From assembly GCA_947503965.1 (NCBI GenBank), contig CANNFU010000008.1, positions 62,001 through 126,000 of the forward strand: DNA of 64,000 nucleotides. Direction: 5' to 3'. Numbering within the stretch: the first letter of the stretch is position 1; every line of letters starts with the position of its first letter. Position numbers and translations under genes: made by a program. Source of the DNA: an uncultured Paracoccaceae bacterium (GTDB taxonomy: Bacteria; Pseudomonadota; Alphaproteobacteria; Rhodobacterales; Rhodobacteraceae). Shown piece after piece: positions 16,891-26,202 of this stretch. The notes beneath the pieces are model-generated. The model was given only the letters and a program-made list of their open reading frames with translations. It was not told the origin of the DNA and ran no database searches.

Positions 16891-17048
16891 GGGTTGTCTC
16901 CTTGTGGGATTTTCTTGCAACCACCGCAGTTTCTGCACGCCAAACCACCGCATGACCCCTTGATCGGCGCCCGTCCGAGGAAGACACCCACAGCAAGTCC
17001 GCACATAGAAATGAGCAGGATGAAGAAAGTCAGGAGAATGGATGCCAT
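16887..17048 (-). CDS. nqrM: NqrM, Na+-NQR maturation factor
   Basis: A 53-residue protein. It starts MASILLTFFILLISMCGLAV (one membrane span), then GVFLGRAPIKGSCGGLACRN, then CGGCKK. The GxxxGRxPIKGSCGGL block followed by a cysteine cluster is the NqrM (DUF539) signature. In Vibrio, NqrM is needed for assembly of functional Na+-NQR, probably for delivering iron to the NqrD/E cluster. Four clustered cysteines are visible in the C-terminal half. It lies between apbE and the CBS gene, overlapping the latter by ATGA. It is easily missed because of its size. Confidence 0.88.
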   Translation of the reverse strand: MASILLTFFILLISMCGLAVGVFLGRAPIKGSCGGLACRNCGGCKKIPQGDNP

Positions 17049-17058
17049 GATACTTTCC

Positions 17059-18021
17059 TCAACTTAGCAAGTGTTGTGCAAACGTGCCCGTCATCGTGCG
17101 TTCGGGCGCGTCTGTGCCATCGATGACGAACATGGCCGCGATACCCAATTGTTGTGCCAAGGCGATGCCACCTTCGGGTCCAGCTGCACAAAAGGCAGTG
17201 GCAAACGCGTCCGCTTGAAGCGCGGTACGCGCCAGAACTGAAACCGATGCAAGTGCAGTCGTTGCAGGCCGCATATGGTGTGGATTGATGATATGGCTCG
17301 TCCCGACCGGCCCAAAAACACCGTTTACCGCATGCCCCGATGTGGCAAGCGCAAGGCCTTGCGGGTCGACCAAATGCAGTGCCTGAAAATCTGGCGCAAA
17401 CGGATCAGCGATTGCCACATGCCATGGCCGACCGTCGGGGTGGTGACCGAGCGCCATAACCTCGCCCCCGACCTCGACCAGGGCCCGCTCAACCCCGATG
17501 CCGGACAATCCTGCGATGATCTGGTCAAGGGCATGCCCCTTGGCGATGCCGCACAGATCAAGCGTCAGGTCTGGCGCGGTCTTCAGGATTGCATCGCCGC
17601 GCACAGCGATATCCCTGAATGTACCGGGCGTACCTTTGATCGGGCCAAAGCCATGACGCGCCACGATTGGGCCAACCGTCGGATCGAATGCGCCATCTGT
17701 CAGCGTGGCGATCATCAGCGCCTTTGCGGTTACATCACACAGGGCCTGCGGCATGTTTTGCGGCACCAACGTATCGCTGGTATTGAAACGCGTCAGGGGG
17801 GATGCGGCCCGATAGGGCGACATTTCCATATCGGTCCGGTCGATCACGGCCTGGACGGTTGATCTGATGAGGGCGGGATCGTTTCCAGCATCCGCCACCA
17901 CCCGCCATGTCGATCCGAAGGCATGCCCACCCAGCACATGCGTCGCAGCGTTTGCCGCCACTGGCACCGCGCAACCGGCAGCCGCCAGTCCAAGGATCAT
18001 GTCACGCCTGTTCAGCAACAT
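17059..18021 (-). CDS. apbE: ApbE, FAD:protein FMN transferase
   Basis: A 320-residue periplasmic enzyme that attaches FMN to threonine in flavoproteins such as NqrC (and NqrB in canonical complexes). It has a twin-arginine-like leader (NRRDMILGLAAAGCAVPVAANA, Cys17 possibly lipidated), then GGHAFGSTWRV, the FAD-binding LDLCGIAKGHALDQI and VEVGGEVMALGHHPDGRPWHVAI, and the AVNGVFGPVGTSHIINP region. It is encoded four bases after nqrF, inside the nqr operon, which fits a dedicated maturase. Confidence 0.93.
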   Translation of the reverse strand: MLLNRRDMILGLAAAGCAVPVAANAATHVLGGHAFGSTWRVVADAGNDPALIRSTVQAVIDRTDMEMSPYRAASPLTRFNTSDTLVPQNMPQALCDVTAKALMIATLTDGAFDPTVGPIVARHGFGPIKGTPGTFRDIAVRGDAILKTAPDLTLDLCGIAKGHALDQIIAGLSGIGVERALVEVGGEVMALGHHPDGRPWHVAIADPFAPDFQALHLVDPQGLALATSGHAVNGVFGPVGTSHIINPHHMRPATTALASVSVLARTALQADAFATAFCAAGPEGGIALAQQLGIAAMFVIDGTDAPERTMTGTFAQHLLS

Positions 18022-18024
18022 TGC

Positions 18025-19245
18025 TCAAACTCCAAAATCATCGTTGAAGATGTGGTCCGCATCGACGCCCAGATCGTCCAGCATCGCCAGGACAGCCCGG
18101 ATCATCAGGGGCGGACCGCATAGATAGTATTCGCAATTTTCGGGCGCGGGATGATCCTTAAGATACGTGTCCAGCGCAACATCATGCACAAAGCCCACCG
18201 CACCTGACCAGTTGTCGCTTGGCTCTGGGTCGGACAGTGCGATGGTCCAGTCAAAGTTGCCATGCTCAGCAGCGAGCCGGTCCATCTCATCCGTGTAAAG
18301 CAGTTCGGTCTTGTTGCGGGCGCCGTACCAAAAGCTCATCTTACGGGTGGTTTTGACCTGGTTGAGTTGCTCAAAAATCATTGCGCGCAGCGGGGCCATG
18401 CCGACGCCGCCGCCGATAAAGACCATCTCGCGCTCTGTCGGCTGGACGCGGAAGGAACCAAACGGTCCCGACACCAAGACAGGATCGTCCTGTTGCAGGG
18501 AAAACAACCAGGATGACACGATGCCGGGCGGTGCATCTGCCACGGATGGTGGCGGCAGAGCCAGACGGATGTTCATGAAAATTTGGCCGGTGGCGGTGTC
18601 TTCTGGCCGGTTTGAGACAGAATAGGCGCGCGTGACGTCCTGCGTGCTTTTGACCGAAAGACCGCGCAGCGATGTCCATCTGTCGTCAATGCGCTCTGGC
18701 ACGGTCAGTTCTGCATAGTCGAGCGTAAACGGCGGTGCAGTAACCTGCACGAAAGACCCTGCGACAAAGTCGGGCCGCCTATCCGGCGGCATTTGCAGCA
18801 CGACTTCGCGGATCAAGGGCGTCAGCTGACGTGACGCGGTGACATGACAGGTAAACGCTTCAGCACCCAGCATATCGTCCGCGACCTCGACATCCATATC
18901 GCCACGCACCACGACCTGGCACGCCAGATGCAAGCCCTGTCGCAATTCGGCGCGGGTAAAGCGTGCAGCCTCTATCGGCAGACTGTCTGGGGCACCCTTC
19001 GTGATCGCCACCCGACACAGCCCACAGGTGCCCGCGCCCGCACAGGCAGAGGGGACAAGAACGCCGTGGTCATTCAGGGCCGCCAACAGTTTCTGCCCTG
19101 TCGTCGTGGCAATCGGAGTGTGCGTGTTGATCGTCAGGGTCGCAGGCCGTTCCGGCATCAAGGCGGCGCGCGCCAGGATGACCGTCGTCGTCAAGACAAG
19201 GACCAAGGCGATAACAAGAGCGCTACCAAACAGGATTTCTGTCAT
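18025..19245 (-). CDS. nqrF: NqrF, NADH-oxidising subunit of Na+-translocating NADH:quinone oxidoreductase
   Basis: A 406-residue subunit. A membrane anchor (residues 5-25) precedes a plant-type [2Fe-2S] ferredoxin domain with C68, C74, C77 and C109. An FAD domain ([11 protein letters not shown]) and an NADH domain ([26 protein letters not shown]) follow. Length and order match Vibrio NqrF (about 408 aa). The start at 19245 ([12 protein letters not shown]) overlaps nqrE by ATGA; a frame reaching 19392 lies inside nqrE and is rejected. It is the electron entry point of the complex. Confidence 0.96.
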   Translation of the reverse strand: MTEILFGSALVIALVLVLTTTVILARAALMPERPATLTINTHTPIATTTGQKLLAALNDHGVLVPSACAGAGTCGLCRVAITKGAPDSLPIEAARFTRAELRQGLHLACQVVVRGDMDVEVADDMLGAEAFTCHVTASRQLTPLIREVVLQMPPDRRPDFVAGSFVQVTAPPFTLDYAELTVPERIDDRWTSLRGLSVKSTQDVTRAYSVSNRPEDTATGQIFMNIRLALPPPSVADAPPGIVSSWLFSLQQDDPVLVSGPFGSFRVQPTEREMVFIGGGVGMAPLRAMIFEQLNQVKTTRKMSFWYGARNKTELLYTDEMDRLAAEHGNFDWTIALSDPEPSDNWSGAVGFVHDVALDTYLKDHPAPENCEYYLCGPPLMIRAVLAMLDDLGVDADHIFNDDFGV

Positions 19246-19841
19246 GAGCCGACCCCTGCGAACGCCGAAAACCCCAGCGACATCAGCCCAGTTACCAAGA
19301 ATGCGCTTCCCAAGCCTTGCAGGCCTGCGGGCATATCGCTGTATTTCAGACGCTCGCGAATTGCCGCGAAGGCGACAATCGCCAATGCCCAACCCACACC
19401 ACTGCCGAAGCCAAAGACAACCGATTGCGCAAAGTCATACTGCCGTTCTGCCATGAACAGACTGCCGCCGAGAACAGCGCAGTTAACGGTGATCAGCGGC
19501 AGGAAAATACCCAACGCGCGATATAGGACAGGCGCAAACCGGTCGAGCGTCATTTCAAGGATTTGCACCATCGCGGCAATAACGCCAATGAATGCAATCA
19601 GCTTGAGAAAGGTCAGATCAACATCGGGCAGGCCCAGCCAGGCCCAGGCACCTTCCATAAGCAGGCCGTTAAAGATCAGATTGTTGACCGGAATGGTGAT
19701 TGTCTGCACCACGATAATCGCGAGGCCCAGCCCAAACGCGGTTTCTAAACGTTCTGAGACCGCCAAAAATGTGCAGACGCCCAAAAAGAACGTCAGCGCG
19801 AGGTTCTCGTGAAAAATCGCCGTGATCAGCAGATCCATCAT
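19242..19841 (-). CDS. nqrE: NqrE, membrane subunit of Na+-NQR
   Basis: A 199-residue six-span subunit. The two cysteines that, with those of NqrD, hold the intramembrane iron-sulfur centre are present: C23 in [13 protein letters not shown] and C121 in [11 protein letters not shown]. Overlaps of four bases with nqrD and nqrF indicate translational coupling. Length and sequence are canonical, unlike the NqrB of this operon. Confidence 0.96.
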   Translation of the reverse strand: MMDLLITAIFHENLALTFFLGVCTFLAVSERLETAFGLGLAIIVVQTITIPVNNLIFNGLLMEGAWAWLGLPDVDLTFLKLIAFIGVIAAMVQILEMTLDRFAPVLYRALGIFLPLITVNCAVLGGSLFMAERQYDFAQSVVFGFGSGVGWALAIVAFAAIRERLKYSDMPAGLQGLGSAFLVTGLMSLGFSAFAGVGS

Positions 19842-20491
19842 CCGCGTGACCTTTGCAGTTTCAGGCGGAACTTCGGGGTTTCAACCTGTACGACCCAATA
19901 TGTCCGAATGGCCCAGATCAGTAGCCCAATGATAAAGAAGGCGCTCGGGGCCAGTTGCATCAGCCCAAGAGGCACGAACCAGCCACCCTGCGATGCTGGC
20001 GTCAGGATGGTGTATCCCAACAGCGTGCCGGCACCCAAAAGCTCTCGGATGGATCCCACGATAATCAGCACCAGACTGTAGCCCAACCCGTTGCCCAATC
20101 CGTCCAGTACCGATGGCCAGACCGGGTTGCGCATCGCAAATGCCTCTGCCCGCCCCATCACGAGGCAATTGGTCACGATCAGTCCGACAAAGATAGAAAG
20201 CTGGCGGCTGATCTCGAACGCATAGGCCTGAAGCAGTTCGTCGATCACGATTACCAGCGACGCGATGATGATGATCTGCACGATCAACCGGATGACGTTT
20301 GGAATATGGTTGCGGATCAGGCTGATGGTGGCGGATGCAAGGCACAGGACCACGGTCAGGGCCATCGACATGACAAGTGCTGTCGACAGCGACGTCGTGA
20401 CGGCAAGGGCCGAACAGATGCCAAGTATTTGCAGCGTTACTGGATTGTTTTGGACCAGCGGGGTTGTGACATGCCGTAGGTTTGATGCCAT
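19838..20491 (-). CDS. nqrD: NqrD, membrane subunit of Na+-NQR
   Basis: A 217-residue membrane subunit. C26 ([11 protein letters not shown]) and C109 ([16 protein letters not shown]) correspond to the NqrD cysteines of the intramembrane cluster, and [16 protein letters not shown] is typical. The start at 20491 ([20 protein letters not shown]) is chosen because it aligns with known NqrD N-termini; the frame extends upstream into nqrC but without family similarity. It follows nqrC by four bases. Confidence 0.96.
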   Translation of the reverse strand: MASNLRHVTTPLVQNNPVTLQILGICSALAVTTSLSTALVMSMALTVVLCLASATISLIRNHIPNVIRLIVQIIIIASLVIVIDELLQAYAFEISRQLSIFVGLIVTNCLVMGRAEAFAMRNPVWPSVLDGLGNGLGYSLVLIIVGSIRELLGAGTLLGYTILTPASQGGWFVPLGLMQLAPSAFFIIGLLIWAIRTYWVVQVETPKFRLKLQRSRG

Positions 20492-20495
20492 TTTC

Positions 20496-21293
20496 CTAAA
20501 GCCCCTCTGTCGCCAAGCGGTCAAGAAACGGGCCATAGCCATGATCGCCAAGCCAATACCGCAGCATATTCGCCACGCCATTGCTGGTGACAGTCGCCCC
20601 CGAAATCGCATCAACCTCGTAAGGTCCAGTCGCAGTGCCGCGCACCACGGAAATAACGATGTTGCCGTTTTCATCAGCAACCTGCGTGCCGGGCCACAGA
20701 GCAAGCCAAGCGGGGTCCTCGACCCGCGCGCCGATGCCGGGTGTTTCGCCTTGTTCGGTGATTGTCAGTGCTGCAATTGTGTTCAGATCAGGCTCCAGCG
20801 CCAGCATCGCCCTGATGGTCGATTGGTAACCGGTCCCTTCAACAGGCAGGACAATAAGTAATAGCGTGCCATCTCGTTCCAGCAGGTGGACCGGCGCATG
20901 ATTGGCCCGCCTGCGCAGGCCGGCCACATCCACATCCGGCGGAATGGCCGTGCTTTGTTCAGGATCACCAGTCGCTGCTTCAAGGTCGTAGTCCGCCGGA
21001 TCAATGTTCGTGGCGAACGCACCCGTGGCAAGCTCAACCACCCGGGTTTCAAGGGTATCAACCCCAGCTTCTTCCATCACCTCCCGCATGCCCGGCAAGG
21101 TGTCCAGCATTTGCGCCATGCGCGCTGCGCGTTCAGCCTCCAGATGTGCGTCTTGCAACGGCTTCAGGGCGACGGCGGCGGTAGACACGAAGATGGCACT
21201 TATCATCGCAACAAGGATGGCGACGCCAAACACTTTGATGGAATCATCGTTCGGACGCGCTAGAAAACCTTGCCAGAGTCTGAACGGATTAAG
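20496..21293 (-). CDS. nqrC: NqrC, covalent-FMN subunit of Na+-NQR
   Basis: A 265-residue periplasmic-facing subunit with one N-terminal span ([21 protein letters not shown]). The FMN-binding domain includes [18 protein letters not shown] and the flavinylation motif [14 protein letters not shown], with T234 the acceptor used by ApbE. The start at 21293 (MLNPFRLW) overlaps the nqrB stop by five bases. All features of a functional NqrC are present. Confidence 0.95.
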   Translation of the reverse strand, partial: LNPFRLWQGFLARPNDDSIKVFGVAILVAMISAIFVSTAAVALKPLQDAHLEAERAARMAQMLDTLPGMREVMEEAGVDTLETRVVELATGAFATNIDPADYDLEAATGDPEQSTAIPPDVDVAGLRRRANHAPVHLLERDGTLLLIVLPVEGTGYQSTIRAMLALEPDLNTIAALTITEQGETPGIGARVEDPAWLALWPGTQVADENGNIVISVVRGTATGPYEVDAISGATVTSNGVANMLRYWLGDHGYGPFLDRLATEGL

Positions 21294-22077
21294 CATCGGC
21301 GATCTTCCAACGCTTGGCGTAAGCCAGAACAACCAGATGGTCGATCAGGGGCGCAAAGATGCTGGCAAGCAATGCTGCAAAAACGATCCCTTCGGTTGTT
21401 GGGGTGGCCCCCCCTGAAAACAGGATGATCAACCCGCCTGCCAGCAGACCATACATCCAGCGTCCAGGGTTGGTCGCTGATGCTGCGGTCGGATCGCAGA
21501 CCAGAAATACCAAGCAAAATGTCATTGCAGCAGCAATCGCAAGTCCGTCCAGCCCATCGATAGAGAGCATAAGCAAAACGCCTGCACCCACAGCCGCGCT
21601 CAGCAAGACGCGCCATGATATCAAGCCCAAAAACAGCAGCAAAATCGCCCCGGGGATCGTTGCAAGGGCTACGTTTGCGGTGCCGGGTGCCAAGGCCACC
21701 TCCGGGAATGAAAAGACCAAGAGCGAGGCCGCCACAACTGCCGGGCTTAGAAACCCAAACCCGCGTCCGCCAAAGACCAGTTCCGCCAGAACCACCCCAA
21801 GCGAGAGGGCCAATGCCAACTGCCACAAGGCAAGATCAGGTGGTGCCAGGACCGATATGATAAGTGCTGTCGTGATCCCGTGACCGCTGGGTTTGCGACG
21901 GCGAAGGGCGGCGAACAGCCCTTCCCAAAACCAAACTGTCAGCAGGGAGGTTGCGAGTATAACAGCATAGCCGACAGGATTTGCCAGGCCTGTCACAACG
22001 GACGGCGCGACAAGCGCTATGGTCTGCATAAGGGTGACGCCAGCTACGCTGGCCCAAAACGGACGTTTCGCGTTCAT
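21289..22077 (-). CDS. nqrB: Short NqrB-like subunit lacking the SGAT flavin-attachment motif
   Basis: A 262-residue multi-span protein of the NqrB/RnfD family. VWFWEGLFAALRRRKPSGHG, ALWQLALALSLGVVLAELVF and FLVCDPTAASATNPGRWMYG correspond to conserved NqrB blocks, and IFAPLIDHLVVLAYAKR matches the C-terminus. Vibrio NqrB has about 411 residues. Here most of the N-terminal extension is missing. The segment between FGGRG...LSPAV and the later helices, which normally holds the SGAT threonine carrying covalent FMN and the GSIGE(V/T)STL loop, is replaced by a short APGTANVALATIPGAI stretch. The frame is intact and coupled to nqrA and nqrC by overlaps, so this is a genuine variant rather than a frameshift. 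Confidence 0.85.
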   Translation of the reverse strand: MNAKRPFWASVAGVTLMQTIALVAPSVVTGLANPVGYAVILATSLLTVWFWEGLFAALRRRKPSGHGITTALIISVLAPPDLALWQLALALSLGVVLAELVFGGRGFGFLSPAVVAASLLVFSFPEVALAPGTANVALATIPGAILLLFLGLISWRVLLSAAVGAGVLLMLSIDGLDGLAIAAAMTFCLVFLVCDPTAASATNPGRWMYGLLAGGLIILFSGGATPTTEGIVFAALLASIFAPLIDHLVVLAYAKRWKIADA

Positions 22078-23309
22078 GCCGCGTCTTCCATCAGTTCATC
22101 CAAAACCTGTCGCAGCAAAACGCCATAATCGGCACCACTTGTGCAAAGCTGCGACAGGATCGCGACATCTTCCTCGATCAACGCCAAACACCCAAGGCTG
22201 CGCGCGGCTTCACTGTCGCCAACGCTAAGGGCGCGCATCAGCGGCACGGGCAGGACACGCGGTGCAAGTGCGCGATCAAGCGCTGCGGTCGGGATCAATG
22301 CACCTTTGGCACCGGACAACCACGATGCTTTGCGCGGCGCCGCCGATCGCGTGGTCGCCGTGATCTGCACGTCAAAGCGGCCTAAAAACACCGCCTCGCG
22401 CCCACCCAGCGGTGTGCCTGATCGGAAAACCGGGTTGGTTCCCTCTGCGAGGGTGTCCGCTGTAATGTCGGCGATGCGTGCACCAAGAATGGTCTGGACA
22501 AGCTGCGGGGTGTTCGAAAGCGGCCCGCTGATGGCGACCACCCGGTCAGCCGCATACTGACCCGTGGCAAACAAATACCCGATGGCAACAACGTCTTGAT
22601 AGCCGATGGTCCAGACCTGCCGCCCGGACTGTACCGGGTGCAATCGATCGATATGTGTACCGGCCAAGGCAGAGGCTGCTGTTCCGCTAAACGTTGCAAT
22701 GTGCACACGTTCTGTGATTGGGCAAAGCGGTGTGCCTTTTGCTTGGCAAACATGCACCAATCCATCGGTCAGCACGGTCAGGACTGCGGCACCCTTTGCA
22801 AAGAGTTCGGTGCGCGCTTGCAAAACCACATGCGGGTCAGGTGCGGCGACCCCGGGTACAGCGTTCACGAAAATCGCAGTAGGGCGCGCATCGGGTGCTG
22901 GTGTTCGCCCGAATGGGCGGGTGCGAAAAGCTGGCCACATGCCGCGACTTTGCAGAGCATCACGGACAGAGGCCTCCGTGCTGCTGTCCAAGGGCACGCT
23001 TTGCTGGGTGGTGGTCTGCGCTGTGCGTTTGATGACGCATGCAGACAAGGTCCTGCGAGGCCCATATTCTATCTGTGCGACGGTTCCTGAACATGGCGCG
23101 ACATGGGCAATTTGACTGTGTTTGCGATCTGTAAAAAGGACCTGACCCGCAGTGACCTCGTCGCCCTGTTCAACCACAAAAGAGGGGCGCAGGCCGGGGA
23201 AATCAGCACCGACCACGGCCACTGTGTCTGGCAATCCGACGTCGCCAATTGCCTGCACCGGCGCATCAAGGTCAGATGGCCAGTCCCCCTGTCTGATCGT
23301 GTAATGCAT
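22074..23309 (-). CDS. nqrA: NqrA, subunit of Na+-NQR
   Basis: A 411-residue soluble subunit, somewhat shorter than Vibrio NqrA (about 446). Typical blocks are VAVVGADFPGLRPSFVVEQG, RGMWPAFRTRPFGRTP, AIFVNAVPGVAAPDPHVVL, WTIGYQDVVAIGYLFATGQ and the C-terminal ARSLGCLALIEEDVAILSQL. It opens the operon and its stop overlaps nqrB by ATGA. The divergent promoter region carries an exact FNR box, so oxygen control is likely. Confidence 0.94.
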   Translation of the reverse strand: MHYTIRQGDWPSDLDAPVQAIGDVGLPDTVAVVGADFPGLRPSFVVEQGDEVTAGQVLFTDRKHSQIAHVAPCSGTVAQIEYGPRRTLSACVIKRTAQTTTQQSVPLDSSTEASVRDALQSRGMWPAFRTRPFGRTPAPDARPTAIFVNAVPGVAAPDPHVVLQARTELFAKGAAVLTVLTDGLVHVCQAKGTPLCPITERVHIATFSGTAASALAGTHIDRLHPVQSGRQVWTIGYQDVVAIGYLFATGQYAADRVVAISGPLSNTPQLVQTILGARIADITADTLAEGTNPVFRSGTPLGGREAVFLGRFDVQITATTRSAAPRKASWLSGAKGALIPTAALDRALAPRVLPVPLMRALSVGDSEAARSLGCLALIEEDVAILSQLCTSGADYGVLLRQVLDELMEDAA

Positions 23310-23373
23310 GCAAGCCTGCCAGCCCTTTGAGATGCCTCAAGGTCCATGGCTACAGGCAGATGCGGCAGTCCCA

Positions 23374-23387
23374 TTGATATTTATCAA
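23374..23387. promoter_or_regulatory. FNR/FnrL-type box (exact consensus)
   Basis: TTGATATTTATCAA is an exact match to the FNR-family consensus TTGAT-N4-ATCAA. It is in the 139-bp region between nqrA (start 23309) and the divergent pentaheme cytochrome (start 23449), so one site could serve both promoters in response to low oxygen. Confidence 0.85.
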
Positions 23388-23448
23388 TCCGCAAAAACAA
23401 TAAACACGGCATCCCTAGGACATGACTCAGCCGAAGGAGCCAAAATCC

Positions 23449-24552
23449 ATGACAACGATGACGTCGCTCACTAAAATGGCCGCTGTGGGCCTTTTCATTG
23501 CTTTGTCCAGTATGCAAGCTGCAGCCCAAGACACCCCGGATGATGGCCCATCTCTTGACGCAATCGTGGACGCTTGGCTGGCGTCGCCCCATGCAAACCG
23601 TTCGTCCGAGGCCTTTACCCATTGGCACGAGGAACGCGAAATCCCGGGCACCTGCGCCGTTTGCCATTCCAGCACCGGGGCGGTCGATTACTTGCTGAGT
23701 GACATGACCCAACCCGGTGTGATTGATCACTCGGTGCCGACCGGGACATCTGTCGATTGTGTGGTCTGTCACACCTCGGCTGCATCAGCGTTAGATATCG
23801 TACCGTTTCCATCAGGTGAAACCGTGGACACGTTCGAAGAATCCGCCGTTTGCACAGTCTGCCATCAGGGCCGCACATCAACCTTTGACGTCGAAAGCGC
23901 AGTGGCTGGGCTAGAGGACGACGTGATTGCGGGCGATCTGAGCTTTATCAACATTCACTATGCACCGTCTGCCGCCACCTTGATGGGGACTGCTGTCAAA
24001 GGCGGCTATGAATATGACGGCAAGGTCTACAAAGGTCAGTTCACGCATGTGCCTGACATGAACGGCTGTGTTGATTGCCACCGCCCCCATTCGCTTGAGG
24101 TGCAGCTGGATAACTGCACCGCGTGCCACCAAGGCGTTACCAGCTTTACCGACATCCGCATCACGACCACGGATTTTGACGGTGATGGTGATACATCCAC
24201 CGGGATCTTAGTCCCGATCAATGCGCTACACGCGCGCCTTGCGGCTGCGATCCAAAGCTATGGCGCGGACGTTGCCGGAACCCCCATTGTCTATGACATC
24301 GGGGCTTATCCATACTTCTTTATTGATAGCAATGCCGACGGCATCGCCTCAGATGATGAGTCGATCTATCCAAATCGGTATCAAAGCTGGACACCGCGTT
24401 TGTTGAAAGCCGCATACAATTATCAGGTCGTGGCCAAAGACAGGGCGATCTACACCCACAACCCGCATTATGCGCTGCAACTGCTATACGACAGCTTGGA
24501 AAGCCTGTCCGAACAGGTTGAAGTGGATATGACCGGACTGGCGCGACCTTGA
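23449..24552 (+). CDS. Periplasmic pentaheme c-type cytochrome
   Basis: A 367-residue secreted protein with five CxxCH heme-binding motifs at C69-H73, C104-H108, C135-H139, C207-H211 and C223-H227. The signal peptide is MTTMTSLTKMAAVGLFIALS followed by an AAAQ-type cleavage region. I place the start at 23449 because AAGGAG lies nine bases upstream; an ATG at 23422 would put that site inside the gene. The region after heme 5 is heme-free and ends with HNPHYALQLLYDSLESL. It diverges from the nqr operon across a shared FNR box. It may be an electron carrier or terminal reductase working with that complex; this is inference from context. Confidence 0.92.
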   Translation: MTTMTSLTKMAAVGLFIALSSMQAAAQDTPDDGPSLDAIVDAWLASPHANRSSEAFTHWHEEREIPGTCAVCHSSTGAVDYLLSDMTQPGVIDHSVPTGTSVDCVVCHTSAASALDIVPFPSGETVDTFEESAVCTVCHQGRTSTFDVESAVAGLEDDVIAGDLSFINIHYAPSAATLMGTAVKGGYEYDGKVYKGQFTHVPDMNGCVDCHRPHSLEVQLDNCTACHQGVTSFTDIRITTTDFDGDGDTSTGILVPINALHARLAAAIQSYGADVAGTPIVYDIGAYPYFFIDSNADGIASDDESIYPNRYQSWTPRLLKAAYNYQVVAKDRAIYTHNPHYALQLLYDSLESLSEQVEVDMTGLARP

Positions 24553-24714
24553 CGATGGACAGGCGATCAAATCTGCATTTCACAACGCTGGCCAACCGGC
24601 CCATTGCGATAACTGAAGCTGCGCATCAGTGGCATCCATGCAAGACGGCACGCTAACAGACAGTTGGCTAGGTTCTGAGACCGTCTGGTGAGGTGAAGAA
24701 CAGAAAACAGTAAC

Positions 24715-24740
24715 GCACCAAAGGGTAATTTGTTTGGTGC
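24715..24740. terminator. Inverted repeat between convergent genes
   Basis: Perfect 8-bp arms GCACCAAA (24715-24722) and TTTGGTGC (24733-24740) around a 10-nt loop, in the gap between the cytochrome and the GntP permease, which converge here. It may end transcripts on either strand, though no long T-tract follows. The rest of the 204-bp gap shows nothing. Confidence 0.4.
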
Positions 24741-24756
24741 AAAATGATAAGCTGCA

Positions 24757-26202
24757 TCAGAAAGCGCCGAAGACAGTCGCCGCCATCAGCGCGACCGCAA
24801 GGGCCACAAGAGGAATGATCACCGCAACGACCGCAAGATCGCCGTAAGCCTCACGATGAGACAAACCGCAGATCGCCAGAAGCGTCACCACAGCGCCGTT
24901 GTGTGGCAGGGCATCAAGACCGCCTGTCGCTATCGCTGTGATCCTATGCATTACTTCCGGCGCGATGCCTGCCGTCGCGGCCATCTGCAGATAAGTTTCG
25001 CCCAGTGTCCCAAGGGCGATGCTCATCCCGCCCGACGCCGACCCGGTGATGCCAGCCAGAACGTTGACGGCGATGACCAGCGAGAGCAGCGGGTTGTCGC
25101 TGCCTAACCCCAGCACGGCATCGCTGATCGCGCCAAAGGCCGGTAGCGCGGCGATCACCGCTCCGAATCCGACAAGTGAGGCGGTGTTGAAAATCGGCAC
25201 GATCGAAGCGTTCGCACCACCGTCGAGCGACCGGGCCAGCGAAGGAAGGCGGTGCCAGTTCAATCCGACGAGCAGCAGGATCGCCAATGACAAGGCCATG
25301 ATGATGGACCATAGACCCAACACACTGGGAAGACCTACTGCACCAAACATCGGCTCTGACAGAAATCCGATGTTCCACGAGGGAATGATCAGGCTGGAAA
25401 AGGCGAAGTTGGCCCCGATCACCGCGACGATCGGTAAAAGCGCCAGTGTAAATGAAGGCTGGCTGTTGCGACTGTCTGGCACGATTTCCGCAAGGTCATA
25501 GCCCTCGCCCGACGCGCGCTCGCGCAGGACGGTGTCGGGGACCAGCATCGCGTCATCATGCGAACCGTACCCTTCTCCGGCGGTCCGGGCACGGGCGGCC
25601 CGGCGCGACAGCCACCACTGCCCGGCCGTGAACATGATCAGCGCGGCCAGAATACCAATACCAGGCGCGGCGAAAGGTGTGGTCCCGAAATAAGGCATCG
25701 GGATCGCGTTCTGGATCGCCGGGGTCCCAGGAAGAGCCGTCATTGTGAAGGTGAAAGCACCCAACCCGACGGTCGCAGGGATCAGGCGCTTTGGTATGTC
25801 GGCCTGGCGGAAGAGGCTGGCGGCGATCGGATAAATGGCGAAGGCCACCACGAAAAGCGACACGCCGCCATAGGTCAGGATCGCACAGGCCAGTACAACC
25901 GCGAGGATCGCGCGGTCACCGCCCAGCCTGTTCACCAGCCCATGCGCAATTGATCTTGCGGCACCGCTGTCATCCATCAGCCGACCAAAGATGGCGCCCA
26001 GCAAGAAAAGCGGAAAGAATGACACGATGAATCCACCCAACGCACTCATGAACACCTGTGTGTAAAGCCCCAGAAGCGAGATATCTGAAACGCTTGCAGC
26101 CAGCATCGCCATCAGTGGCGCAAGAAGAATTACCGACAGGCCGCGATAGACCAGTAAGATAAGCAGCCCAAGTGCCAGCAAGATGGCGACAAGCTCGATC
26201 AT
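24757..26202 (-). CDS. GntP-family permease (gluconate/organic acid:H+ symporter family)
   Basis: A 481-residue transporter with about twelve spans. LYRGLSVILLAPLMAMLA-like and FPLFLLGAIFGRLMDDSGAARSIAHGLV are typical GntP segments, as are AILTYGGVSLFVVAFAIYPIA, GSASGGMSIALGTLGETYLQ and the C-terminal DALPHNGAVVTLLAICGLSH. Substrates of the family include gluconate, hydroxybutyrate and other hydroxy acids; none can be picked here. Its start overlaps the end of the upstream patatin-like gene by four bases, suggesting one transcript. Confidence 0.9.
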   Translation of the reverse strand: MIELVAILLALGLLILLVYRGLSVILLAPLMAMLAASVSDISLLGLYTQVFMSALGGFIVSFFPLFLLGAIFGRLMDDSGAARSIAHGLVNRLGGDRAILAVVLACAILTYGGVSLFVVAFAIYPIAASLFRQADIPKRLIPATVGLGAFTFTMTALPGTPAIQNAIPMPYFGTTPFAAPGIGILAALIMFTAGQWWLSRRAARARTAGEGYGSHDDAMLVPDTVLRERASGEGYDLAEIVPDSRNSQPSFTLALLPIVAVIGANFAFSSLIIPSWNIGFLSEPMFGAVGLPSVLGLWSIIMALSLAILLLVGLNWHRLPSLARSLDGGANASIVPIFNTASLVGFGAVIAALPAFGAISDAVLGLGSDNPLLSLVIAVNVLAGITGSASGGMSIALGTLGETYLQMAATAGIAPEVMHRITAIATGGLDALPHNGAVVTLLAICGLSHREAYGDLAVVAVIIPLVALAVALMAATVFGAF

